A stretch of 64,000 nucleotides of DNA, taken from Cyanodermella asteris (taxonomy: Eukaryota; Ascomycota; Lecanoromycetes; Ostropales; Stictidaceae). The notes under the pieces were generated by a model that was given only the letters and a program-made list of their open reading frames with translations, did no database searches and was not told where the DNA came from. Below, in pieces: positions 34,882 through 44,345 of this stretch (positions are counted from its first letter, which is position 1; each line of letters starts with the position of its first letter). Made by a program: the position numbers and the translations under genes. The stretch covers positions 124,001 through 188,000 of the forward strand of contig UYJD01000016.1 of NCBI GenBank assembly GCA_900618795.1. The letters are read 5' to 3'.

Positions 34882-37353
34882 ATGCTGAAGCATGTCCTAA
34901 CGTGCTCGAGTCGCCTATCAGTTACACAAAGCTCGTTGCCTTGCCTACGAGCTTCTTTTCGTGGCGTCAGTTCTCTTACCCGCTCTCACGCCTTGCAGAA
35001 CGCATCGCCACTCTACACTATGCCGAAACGCAAAGCCTCGACCGCAGTCGCCGAAGCAGGGCCTTCTACAGAGCCCCCACCAGCTGCGAAGCGACGCGCC
35101 AGTGGGCGCAAAGCGCCGCAACTCAGAAACGAGAACACCAACCCCGACGTTAATCCCGATATTCTAGATGGCGCCGAAGCTCGTCGCGCTTCGCCGGATG
35201 CCGAGGGCAAAGGCGAGAGCTTCGCGGCACCGAGGATCAAGAAAGAGCTGGATACAATGGACGTTGATCCAGACGCTACGCCCGATCTCATCAAAGATGA
35301 CGACTCGGCTTCTTCGCTATCTGACATTTCGGAGCCCAACTCGCCGGGCAGGACACCCGAGCCGGTTAAGAAGAAGCCTAGAGGGCGGGCCAGAGCAGAA
35401 CCCAAAGCTTCCAAGCTTGTGAAGGAGGAGGAGGCCGAGCCGGCGGTGCCGAAGAAGGCGACTGAAGAAACATATTATGATCCTGATGCCGAGGGAGATG
35501 TGGAGGTAGGTGAAGAGGAGATCCAGGCTGCGTTGTCGCGTGCACCACCGGTGAATAGTGATTATCTACCGCTGCCGTGGAAAGGGCGGCTAGGCTACGC
35601 GTGTCTGAACACTTACCTTCGATATTCGAATCCACCTGTCTTCGCGTCCAGAACGTGCCGGATCGCCAGTATATTGGAGAACCGACATCCCCTCACCTTT
35701 CCCGACCAACCTCCTCATCCAACCAGAAACCGCCCGAATAAAGATTTACCTGCCGACATTGCCCGTGGGCAACGGTACGTTGAAAGCCTCGGCGTCGCAA
35801 ACGCCAGGGACTGCATTAAGATGTTGGAATGGAACGAACGATACAATATAAAGTTCATGCGCCTGAGTTCTGAAATGTTCCCATTCGCATCGCACGAAGA
35901 ATATGGATACAAGCTAGCACCCTTCGCGTCTGGAACGCTGGCAGAAGTTGGTAAGGTCGCAGCGAAGTACAACCATCGTCTTACCACACATCCTGGCCAG
36001 TTTACACAGCTGGGTTCTCCTCGCGAGTCGGTCATCAGCAATGCTTTTCGGGATCTTGACTATCACGCAGAACTGCTTTCACTTCTCAAATTGCCGGAGC
36101 AGCAAGACCGTGATGCCGTGATGATCATCCACCTTGGAGGAGTATTTGGCGATAGGGAAGCTACCCTGCAAAGATTCCGAGAAAACTACGCAAAGCTATC
36201 AGACGGCGTCAAAAAGCGCTTGGTCCTCGAAAACGACGATGTGTCATGGTCGGTGCACGACCTTTTACCAGTCTGCGAAGAGCTCAATATCCCATTCGTT
36301 CTCGATTTCCACCATAATAACATCATCTTCGACAGTACCCAGATCCGCGAGGGCACCAAGGATATCATCGACTTGTTCCCGCGCATCTTGGCGACCTGGC
36401 AGAGGAAGAACATCACCCCAAAGATGCACTATTCCGAGCAGACGCCGCCCGCAATCACCGGGATGCAAAGACGAAAGCACAACCCGCGAGTCGCCAGTCT
36501 CCCACCGTGCCCGCCGTGGATGGACCTAATGATCGAAGCAAAGGACAAAGAACAAGCCGTCTTCGAACTCATGCGCACCTTCAAGCTTCCCGGCTTCAAC
36601 TCCTTTAACGACATTATTCCACACGTCCGCAAAGACGACAACAAACCCGTCAAGACGCCCAAGAAGCCAGTGCCGAAGAAGAAGAAAGCCAAAAAGGGCG
36701 AGGAAGAGTCAGCAGAAGAAGTTACTGAAGAGATTGAAGAAGATACCGGTCCCAAGGTCATTCCCTACGAAGAAGTTGGCATGGGAGGGCCCGAAGGCCG
36801 CGTTTATTGGCCTCCCGGCATGGAAGAATGGCTCCGCCCCAAGAAGCGCGTAATCAAAAAGAAAGAAGACGAGAAACCCAAGGGAAAGAACACCGGCAGG
36901 AAAGCTGCCGCAGATGCTGCCGCCGACGCCGCCAAAGCAGCCGCAAAGCTCGAAGCCGAACAGAACGGACAGGGTGAAGCGGGACCGGCGTCTGCTGCTG
37001 CTACGCCAATCAAAGCCGTGGCCAAAGCCAAGGGAGGATCGAGCAAGATCAAAGCCGTGCAAGCGTCAGCCAAATCCGCGACGCAGAAACGGGCTGCTTC
37101 GACGCAGGCTGCGGGGAGGGGGAAGGGGGAGAAGGTTACGGAGGAGCTGGTTGAGGAAGAGATGAGTGAGGAGGATAGTGAGGTCATGGATGAGCTTGAT
37201 GATGATGTGGATGAAGAGGAAGAGGAGATTGAGGTTGCGCCGAAGGGCAAGGGCAAGGGAAAGGGTAAAGCGACCAGACCGCAGCCTGGACGGCGGGCGA
37301 GCAGGAGGCAGGTTAATTATGCTGATGAGGATGTTGAGATGGAGGATGATTGA
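34882..37353 (+). CDS. uve1: UV damage endonuclease Uve1/UVDE with alternative N-termini
   Basis: An intronless gene of 823 residues from the ATG at 34882, or 777 from the in-frame ATG at 35020. Uve1 nicks DNA immediately 5' of UV photoproducts and some other lesions, starting an excision repair route independent of classical NER. The TIM-barrel core (about 233-590 of the long form) shows GRLGYACLNTYLRY, FMRLSSEMFPFASH, RLTTHPGQFTQLGSP, MIIHLGGVFGD, RLVLENDDVSWS, FVLDFHHNNI and MHYSEQTPP, which carry the His/Glu/Asp metal ligands. The first 46 residues are rich in Ser, Leu and Arg without acids, like a mitochondrial presequence. The second start is followed at once by PKRK, a basic nuclear-type signal. 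Residues 600-823 form an unusually long Lys/Ala/Glu-rich tail ending in acidic blocks. Uve1 is known to reach mitochondria in Cryptococcus, so dual targeting is plausible. Confidence 0.92.
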   Translation: MLKHVLTCSSRLSVTQSSLPCLRASFRGVSSLTRSHALQNASPLYTMPKRKASTAVAEAGPSTEPPPAAKRRASGRKAPQLRNENTNPDVNPDILDGAEARRASPDAEGKGESFAAPRIKKELDTMDVDPDATPDLIKDDDSASSLSDISEPNSPGRTPEPVKKKPRGRARAEPKASKLVKEEEAEPAVPKKATEETYYDPDAEGDVEVGEEEIQAALSRAPPVNSDYLPLPWKGRLGYACLNTYLRYSNPPVFASRTCRIASILENRHPLTFPDQPPHPTRNRPNKDLPADIARGQRYVESLGVANARDCIKMLEWNERYNIKFMRLSSEMFPFASHEEYGYKLAPFASGTLAEVGKVAAKYNHRLTTHPGQFTQLGSPRESVISNAFRDLDYHAELLSLLKLPEQQDRDAVMIIHLGGVFGDREATLQRFRENYAKLSDGVKKRLVLENDDVSWSVHDLLPVCEELNIPFVLDFHHNNIIFDSTQIREGTKDIIDLFPRILATWQRKNITPKMHYSEQTPPAITGMQRRKHNPRVASLPPCPPWMDLMIEAKDKEQAVFELMRTFKLPGFNSFNDIIPHVRKDDNKPVKTPKKPVPKKKKAKKGEEESAEEVTEEIEEDTGPKVIPYEEVGMGGPEGRVYWPPGMEEWLRPKKRVIKKKEDEKPKGKNTGRKAAADAAADAAKAAAKLEAEQNGQGEAGPASAAATPIKAVAKAKGGSSKIKAVQASAKSATQKRAASTQAAGRGKGEKVTEELVEEEMSEEDSEVMDELDDDVDEEEEEIEVAPKGKGKGKGKATRPQPGRRASRRQVNYADEDVEMEDD

Positions 37354-38017
37354 GGGAGAGCTGAGATGGATACCCCAGATGTTGGATAACAATGGAATGG
37401 GAAATGTGCTTGATGTTCTAGTTTATCTGCCGCCGAGCATGTGAATGCGCTTCGTCACCTTTTGGCTGTGTGAAATTTCGGTAGTGGAATTCTTGCTTCA
37501 AGATCCTCGAAATTGTATCAATCGTCTCCTGTCGTTCAACGGCTTGCTGGTAAAATCGAGATATCTCTGGCGGAGTTGACGGCCGTCGCCCCCACATCAG
37601 CCATTGTGCACGATGGCAGTTATTTCAGAGCAACACGAGCGGTGTTGGTGGTTTTGCAAAATCTCTCAAGGGGTTGGATCTTCAGCACGCCAATAATACT
37701 GGAGCCGTCGGTCAACAACGGCCTACCAGGCATGGTGGGATTAGTTCTACATCGTGGGCAGAACTCGATATGTGGCTGGCTGGTCGGTTCGAGGTGCGGG
37801 CCGGACTCACCGATGCTCGGACCCCAGAATTTATTGAATCATCAATTTGCCATGTATAACAGACAGATGACTCAGTAACGTCAAATCAGCTGAAATAATC
37901 CTCTCCACGTACATAATTTCAGTGTCATACATTCCGAACATAAAGTCGGTGAATATATCGAGATTTGTGCATTGCCACCTTCGGCAAGAATTCGGATCTA
38001 ATTGGGAGGGTTCCAAC
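37354..38017. other. Intergenic spacer between uve1 and THR4
   Basis: It contains the TGACTCA element entered separately. No coding sequence is recognised, and no repeats. Confidence 0.45.
37868..37874. promoter_or_regulatory. Gcn4/CpcA-type TGACTCA site upstream of threonine synthase
   Basis: An exact TGACTCA sits about 144 nt before the THR4 start codon, immediately followed by a CRE-like half site (AACGTCA). Gcn4 in yeast and CPC1/CpcA in filamentous fungi bind TGACTCA to switch on amino-acid synthesis genes under starvation. Position and gene function fit cross-pathway control. The motif is seen; binding is inference. Confidence 0.55.
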
Positions 38018-39696
38018 ATGGCTGCTACATCTTCTCAGAAGTACCTGAGTACCCGCGGCGGCTCTCATGGCGTACGATGAAGGAACCCCCATGGAACTGC
38101 TCGTGCTTATACTAACGATCACAGATGTCGTTTGAGGACGTCGTTCTCAAAGGCCTCGCCAACGACGGCGGCCTCTTCATCCCCGAAGAGATCCCCCGAC
38201 TGCCCAGTGACTGGCAGTCGAAATGGGCCGACCTGCCGTTCGCCGACCTCGCCGTCGAGGTCATGTCGCTCTACATCTCGCCCTCCGAGATCCCGCGTAC
38301 CGACCTCCGGGAACTGGCCCGTCGCAGCTACGGGACTTTTCGACACGAGGACGTCACGCCGGTGGCGACGCTGGACGCGTTGCAGAACCTGCATTTGCTG
38401 GAACTGTTCCACGGACCGACGTTCGCTTTCAAGGACGTTGCGCTGCAGTTTCTGGGCAATCTGTTCGAGTACTTTTTGACGCGCCGGAATGCGGGCAAGG
38501 AAGGCGAGGAGAGGCATCATTTGACGGTCATTGGTGCGACGTCTGGGGATACGGGGTCCGCTGCGATTTATGGACTACGGGGCAAGAAGGACGTTTCCGT
38601 GTTCATCATGCATCCGCGCGGCAAGGTCAGTCCGATTCAGGAGAAACAGATGACCACGGTGCTGGATGCGAACGTGCACAATTTGGCGGTCGAGGGAACG
38701 TTCGATGATTGCCAGGATGCGGTCAAGGCGCTGTTCTCGGATCCGGAGACGAATCGCGTGCATCACTTGGCTGCCGTGAACAGTATCAATTGGGCGCGGA
38801 TCCTGGCTCAGATCCCGTACTACTTCAAGGCTTACTTTGCCCTGAAGAAGCAGGCCGGCTGGAACGCAGATTCGAAAGTCAACTTTGTGGTACCGACTGG
38901 AAATTTTGGCGACATTCTGGCTGGCGACTACGCGAGGAGGATGGGTTTGTTCGAGACTAATGGTGGGAAGCTCGTCGTTGCATCGAACGAGAACGACATA
39001 TTGCCGCGTTTCTGGGAGACTGGCCGATACGAGAAGTCTGCGTCGTTGGGTGATGGGATACTGGGCGGCTACAAGGCGGATGGTGTACAAGCGAAGCCAG
39101 AAGGTGCAAAGGTCACCGTCGCGCCAGCCATGGACATTCAAGTCAGCTCGAACTTCGAGCGCGAGCTCTACCTCCTGCAACTCGAAGTCGAAAAATCCAA
39201 ATCCACAGACACCAACGCAGCACGAAAAGAGACTGCCGCCACCGTCAAGAACTGGCTCGACGAACTCAAGAGCGCCGGCGGTTTCGCAGTATCTCAAGAC
39301 GTTCTCACAGCAGCTCGCAATTACTTCTCGGCTGAGCGCGTCAACGACCTCGAGTGCTTAGCGACCATCGACGTCATCTACAAGAACATGAACAAGTACG
39401 TTCTGGACCCTCACTCTGCGATTGGAGTGCAAGCGGCGATTCGGAGTATTGCCAAGTCGACGTTGCCTCAGACTCATCACGTCGTACTGGCGACTGCTCA
39501 CCCGGCCAAGTTCTCCGAGGCTGTGAAGAAGGCGTTGTCGCAGAGTAGGCCTTTTGATTTTGATGCGGAGGTACTGCCGCCGGAGTTTGTGGGCATGTTG
39601 GATAGGGAGGCGAGAGTGAGGTCTGTCAAGCAGGGTGCAACGGTACAGGAGTTGCGGGCTATTTTGGATGAGGAGATTGCTGCTGAGGTTCGATAG
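38018..39696 (+). CDS. THR4: Threonine synthase
   Basis: Two exons, 38018-38071 and 38125-39696, with a 53-nt intron (donor GTACGA, branch ACTAAC, acceptor CACAG), giving 541 residues. The small first exon encodes MAATSSQKYLSTRGGSHG, the expected start (KYxSTRGG) of fungal threonine synthases. Beginning instead at the internal Met of exon 2 would lose it. The enzyme converts O-phosphohomoserine to threonine using pyridoxal phosphate. The cofactor lysine is Lys121 in HGPTFAFKDVALQFLGN. Other family marks are TVIGATSGDTGSAA (phosphate-binding), HPRGKVSPIQEKQMTT, AVNSINWARILAQIPYYF and FVVPTGNFGDILAGDYA. This is the long fungal/bacterial class, about 520-540 residues, acting in the cytosol. Confidence 0.96.
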
Positions 39697-41180
39697 AGAT
39701 CGGGTTTGACCATCAAAAAAGCAACTTGTGATAGACATTTACGTGCTCGGATAATGGATTCGTATGATTATCGGCGAGACGGCATGTTCTTGACTTTCCT
39801 ACTGCTGAAGGACGCTTTGGCAAGCGCAATTCGGCATATTATCTCCATGCTTGCGCATTGAGCTAGCTCCATGAGTTCGCCAAACAAATTACCCGAAACA
39901 CTATGTTCGAATTACAGTCGAAGTATGGCTCAAGAGGAGGTCGTTATCAAATCCTGGGTGAACAGACCAGCCAGCATAGCCTACCTTTTCGAGAACCTTC
40001 AAATCCCGTTTCAAACTCACCTTCCGTCCACAGAACAGACCTTTCTCAGAAAAATGTGAGTTGTAGACGACAGCAAATGTTGCTCTACCAGCCAGACTTC
40101 AGCATAAATGAATCAGACTCATTGGTGGTTGGACCTTTACACGAAGTGCTCGCCAGCCGCTACTTAAGCCAAGATGGGGAAGAACCTTTGGCAGTTGGGC
40201 TTAGTTAAATAGGTCATCACCCAAACAAGATGTACCTATCCGCAGTGTGAAGTAGAAGCGTTCGGGATTGATAAATAAGTTCCTCTCGTGGGGTGAGCAG
40301 TGGCATTTCCAGCGAATAAAGAACACGGACCGGCGCCATCTCAACCGCGCGCCGGATTTATCTGCCCAAGAACTCAGTGATGATGGGTTCGAGCTCCACG
40401 AGCTCCGTCGCCCAAAGACGAGTTGGTGGCTCTTTTGTCAGGAGGTGAAACATGGTTGGTCGACGATTCCAGGAGGATTAACACCTGTCACGACCAGTGA
40501 CCGAATTAGACACGATTAGCCGTGCAGTGTATGAGCATTTGGGACTATTTGTTCTGGCATCACGGTCGCGACAAGGTGATGAGTTGTTCGATGCGTCTTA
40601 TCTAGACTCGAGGAAGTGTGATATTGAAGTCTCTTGGCTGAGTCAGCCAGTCCGTGCTCTCAGCTTCAGCTTCAGCTTCCCCGCACCGACGCCAAGTCCA
40701 AGTCGAGCCCGTGCTGCGTTCTGATAAGTCGACGATAACGAGACTCTGACAGCTCCAGACTTCAGCCCATCCGCCCCAAGCTCCTCTCATGGCGTGCATG
40801 CGCCAGTCCTTTCTAGGATTGCGAGACTGTTCTCTGTTCGTGGCTGGCCTATCACTTTGCCTTGCCCAGCCCGACGCATGCCTCGTTCTGTGCACGCTGC
40901 CGTCTGATGACCGTCTGTGCCATTTCTCGATCTGAGCTCGCAATCGCTCCATTGGCCAGCATACCAGCAGGATGCTTGACCTGCTCGCAGCCTTCCTCTC
41001 AGCTTGCCGAGCTCTGCATCATGGTGCTAGCCTCGAGCTATTACCCTCGGAGGCACCTCGCCCTCTTTCTCCTTTGTCTTTCTGTCCGTTGGTGTCTTTC
41101 AGTCCGCCATTGACCCTCCAAGCAGTTGCTTCAGGACGGTGCTGTTGGATTAACGGTATCGCCCGTTGTTGCTCTCAAGT
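39697..41180. other. Intergenic, about 1.5 kb, no gene recognised
   Basis: Short frames only. A small CAGCTT triplicate occurs near 40655-40678. The last 200 nt before 41181 are pyrimidine-rich (CTCTTTCTCCTTTGTCTTTCTG), consistent with the promoter or 5' UTR of the membrane protein gene. Confidence 0.45.
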
Positions 41181-42974
41181 ATGTCTCTGGCCAAGATGCC
41201 CCGCTCTGGTAGCTTGCTCCTCGCCCTGATGGCGACCGGAGCACAAATTGCACAGGCGCAGCAAGAGGTGATTTGGAGCTCGATTGTAATCAGCACCTTC
41301 GGCGACAGGATTCCTCTCTACTCCCCAAAGCTGAGCGTCTTGACCCCGCTAGGTGCTCAACAGATGAACGACGCCGGCAGCTATTTCCGCCAGCGTTATA
41401 TCGATCCGCCAGACGGCAGGGGCTCACCGATTCCCAACCTTGCAAGGAACGAGATGGATCAGGGCCAGATATACATTACTTCAGTCAGCGATGTCTTTGT
41501 CCAACAATCGGCGCAAGCTTTCATGGACGGCCTGTACCCTCCTCTAACATACCTGCACAACACGAATACGGCCGCTTCGCAGCTAGCAAATGGCTCAAAT
41601 GTGACGGGCCCGATAAGCGGGCTTCAGTATCCTTGGATACAAAGCTACTCGGCAACAGACCCAAACTATCCTATCTACAACGCAGCTGCAAACTGTCCAG
41701 CATATGACGAGCAGACTCGGCGAACCGTCACAAGCCAAGCAGTGTTCCAGAACATCAGCCAAGACACGCAATACAGGTACAATGATCTCAATAATTCGGC
41801 CTTCTCGGACGCAATCTCCAATCGCAACGTCGCCTACGGCAATGCATACGAGGTCTACGATTACCTCAATTACATGCGCATCCATAACGAAACCATCGCC
41901 AATAAAACGACCGACGACGACGTAGCATGGACACAACTGCTGGCAAACAATTTCGCCTCGACCACTTACGGAGACGCAGACGACCAAATCCTGTCTATGC
42001 CGGGACGCATGCTCCTACAAAAGGTCCTCACGTTATTCATGATCAACGCCGCAAACCAAGGCGATTACAACCAACTCAACCTCCTCTTCACCTCCTGGGA
42101 ACCGATCCTCTCCATCATGTCCCTCCTCGGCATGCGCCAACAGTACCCCGATCTCGACCACATCCCGAACGTCGCCAGCAGTCTCGTCCTCGAGCTCTAC
42201 AGCAATGTCATTTCGTACCAGAACCCCACCAGCCCGGTCAATGCCACTTTCCCGCCGAACCAGGACGACTTGCTGGTCAGGGTCCTGTATCGCAATGGGA
42301 CGGCTACGAACGCGACACTGGGCAGCTACACGATCGGCGCAATCGGCTCGAGCGGGGCGCAGAGCGTTACGTTCCCGCAGTTCAGTCAGGCTTTCGCGAC
42401 GAAGCTGATGGACGTCACGGATTGGTGCAGTTTGTGCGCCGACAGCCGCAGTGGTCCTCTGTACTGCACCGGCACAGGCGGCTCAATCTCAAACGGCTAC
42501 GGCTACGTCGTTGGAACCACGAGCAGTAGTCAGAGCGGTTCCGGCCCGTCAGCTGCAATCGCTGGCGTAATCGGCGCGATCGTGACGCTGGTCGTCACCG
42601 GTCTCGCGGCCCTCGTCCTCATGCTCCTCGGCGGCTTCCGTCTGCGCCGCGACCGGCCGAGCGTGGTGGCCAGAAAAGGTGGATTGATCGTGCACAAGAG
42701 ACGGCAGAGCAGTATGGGTGGGTTCAAGGGTGCGGAGAAGATGGCTAGCGATGTTGATCTACCTTCGGGCGGTGCGGCTGCCGGTGCCAGCGTCGTTCCG
42801 AAGCATGACAGGACGGCGAGCTGGGAGTTGAGGGAACAGAATCGACAGAGTCAGCAGACGGCTGTTGGGGAGCCGGGGCCGGAGATTAGTGATGTTGCTG
42901 GGTTGAGGGTCATTAAGGATGAGGATGAGGATTTGGATGGCTTGAAGCCTGTGAAGGTCAGGGAGTCGTTTTGA
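41181..42974 (+). CDS. Membrane-anchored histidine-phosphatase-fold protein lacking the catalytic RHG
   Basis: An intronless gene of 597 residues. ATG 41181 gives MSLAKMPRSGSLLLALMATGAQIAQA, a signal peptide. The body matches the Pezizomycotina branch of the histidine acid phosphatase superfamily: VIWSSIVISTFGDRIPL, then LTPLGAQQMNDAGSYFRQRY, and Asn-glycosylation sites such as NGSNVTG and NETIANKTT. Where active enzymes have RHGxRxP this has TFGDRIP (Thr39-Phe40-Gly41), so the phosphate-accepting His and its Arg partner are gone and phosphatase activity is unlikely. A hydrophobic helix near residues 460-487 (AAIAGVIGAIVTLVVTGLAA) followed by RLRRDR indicates a type I membrane protein with a cytosolic tail of about 105 residues. 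The tail contains WELREQNRQ and an acidic stretch. A sensor or cell-surface role is possible but not shown. Confidence 0.8.
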   Translation: MSLAKMPRSGSLLLALMATGAQIAQAQQEVIWSSIVISTFGDRIPLYSPKLSVLTPLGAQQMNDAGSYFRQRYIDPPDGRGSPIPNLARNEMDQGQIYITSVSDVFVQQSAQAFMDGLYPPLTYLHNTNTAASQLANGSNVTGPISGLQYPWIQSYSATDPNYPIYNAAANCPAYDEQTRRTVTSQAVFQNISQDTQYRYNDLNNSAFSDAISNRNVAYGNAYEVYDYLNYMRIHNETIANKTTDDDVAWTQLLANNFASTTYGDADDQILSMPGRMLLQKVLTLFMINAANQGDYNQLNLLFTSWEPILSIMSLLGMRQQYPDLDHIPNVASSLVLELYSNVISYQNPTSPVNATFPPNQDDLLVRVLYRNGTATNATLGSYTIGAIGSSGAQSVTFPQFSQAFATKLMDVTDWCSLCADSRSGPLYCTGTGGSISNGYGYVVGTTSSSQSGSGPSAAIAGVIGAIVTLVVTGLAALVLMLLGGFRLRRDRPSVVARKGGLIVHKRRQSSMGGFKGAEKMASDVDLPSGGAAAGASVVPKHDRTASWELREQNRQSQQTAVGEPGPEISDVAGLRVIKDEDEDLDGLKPVKVRESF

Positions 42975-43534
42975 GCTGGACATCTGTGATGCTCGCACTT
43001 TCGTCACGATCTGGAAACGCATTATGAATGAACGCATGGACGGTACATTAGATTTCGAATCCATGCAACGTGAAACACGGGCTCTCGTCTGATCATCTTG
43101 CCTCAACTTCCTCTTCACACGCCTCGAAAGTGGATTGGTTCAAAGAGACCCGGAATCCTGGATCTGGCAGCTAGCCTGGTTGAAATTGACGCCTCATACA
43201 TTGAAGCATCTATAGAATATACGAGAATGTAGCCCTTACTCACAGCTCCCGAGTAACGTCGTCACCGATACTGGTACCAACCGTGTGTTGCTGGGGCGAT
43301 GAACCTGCTTCTCCTATCTTGCCGTACGCAGACCGAGCATGCAGCCTCCAAGACGTCCTCTCAATACCACCACTGAATTCGACATGTCCATACCGCGCTA
43401 CTTTGCAGACTGCTCCCAGTCTCACATTGTATTCTTAGAACCGCGTCATCATTGACTGGAGCATCCTATTCAGGTTGCTTCGCCATCCTCCAGGTCATCT
43501 CCTTCTCTCCGTCGATATATCACTCTCCCACTCA
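42975..43534. other. Convergent 3' spacer, nothing recognised
   Basis: It lies between the phosphatase-like gene and OST4, which converge. There are small frames only and no repeats. Confidence 0.4.
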
Positions 43535-43744
43535 TCACCGTGATTTCTGGACATCCTTCGCCGCCTGAATTGGTCCCTTCTCTGTGATTCCACCAGGTGT
43601 CTTCAAGACCTTATCGGGACCGGCATGTGACGAGCTGCCGGCATCGAGTGTGTTGACGTCCAGGAAATGGTATAGAACGAGCAGCAAGACTGCCAGGGAG
43701 CCGAGGAAGACTGCCAGTCTGTGGAGATCGTCGTCCGAGATCAT
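43535..43744 (-). CDS. OST4: Oligosaccharyltransferase subunit Ost4
   Basis: A 69-residue single-exon gene. MISDDDLHRLAVFLGSLAVLLLVLYHFLDVN is a near-textbook Ost4: a short lumenal N-terminus, one membrane helix and LYHFLxVN. Ost4 is the smallest subunit of the ER oligosaccharyltransferase and holds Stt3 to Ost3/Ost6, allowing N-glycosylation of nascent proteins. Yeast Ost4 is 36 residues; here a hydrophilic tail of about 37 residues follows (Gly/Ser/Lys-rich, ending KDVQKSR) and would lie on the cytosolic side. The gene is divergent from TMA46 with about 600 nt between start codons. Confidence 0.87.
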   Translation of the reverse strand: MISDDDLHRLAVFLGSLAVLLLVLYHFLDVNTLDAGSSSHAGPDKVLKTPGGITEKGPIQAAKDVQKSR

Positions 43745-44345
43745 TGTGCTGTGTGTAGGGAGAGAAGTATTGAGACTGAGGTGTTCGGATTGCGTTGATT
43801 CAGTCCAGATGATCTTTGAAGGAGCGCTTTCGATGGGCGGCGGCGCACAGCCCAGAGACTTTAAAAGCTGTGGGAGGATTAAAGGACGATAGTCAAACTG
43901 TCAAGTCGTTGTATGAAGACTATGTCCGCGGTCAATGGACAGTCGATGTGATGATTGCGCGGCCGGCGAAGCGACATGGAGGCTACGTTTCCGCTCGATG
44001 GCGCTTCGGAGCAATCGCCCGCGCTGGCTTGGCACTTTCACCGCACACTCAGATCTCAGCGATCAAGGCTCTTCTGCGTCCGGGCAGCCCCTCCGTCATA
44101 ACCCAGCCGGCCTCCAGCACTTTTGCACCCGGGCACACGACCTTCATTTCGAGCGTTTAGCGTTATTTCAGGCGGGCAAAGAGTAGCTCTTTGCTGAGTG
44201 AAGAGGCCAGAAAGTACCTTGACACGCTTATAACGGGGGATCGCCTGCATATAGCCCCTACAGCCCACAGCTGAGCGCCACTGTAACTCGAAACACCACC
44301 CACACGATACACACGCCCATATACGCCCACACAACTACCGCCAAA
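43745..44345. promoter_or_regulatory. Divergent promoter region between OST4 and TMA46
   Basis: About 600 nt separate two divergent start codons. The 60 nt before TMA46 are CA-rich (ACACACGCCCATATACGCCCACACAACTACCGCCAAA), a typical fungal 5' UTR ending in a good start context. No specific binding site is claimed, and no other gene is seen. Confidence 0.45.

Noticed and set aside
38575-39297. A 240-codon minus-strand frame
   Set aside because: It is antisense to threonine synthase, whose motifs are unmistakable on the plus strand.
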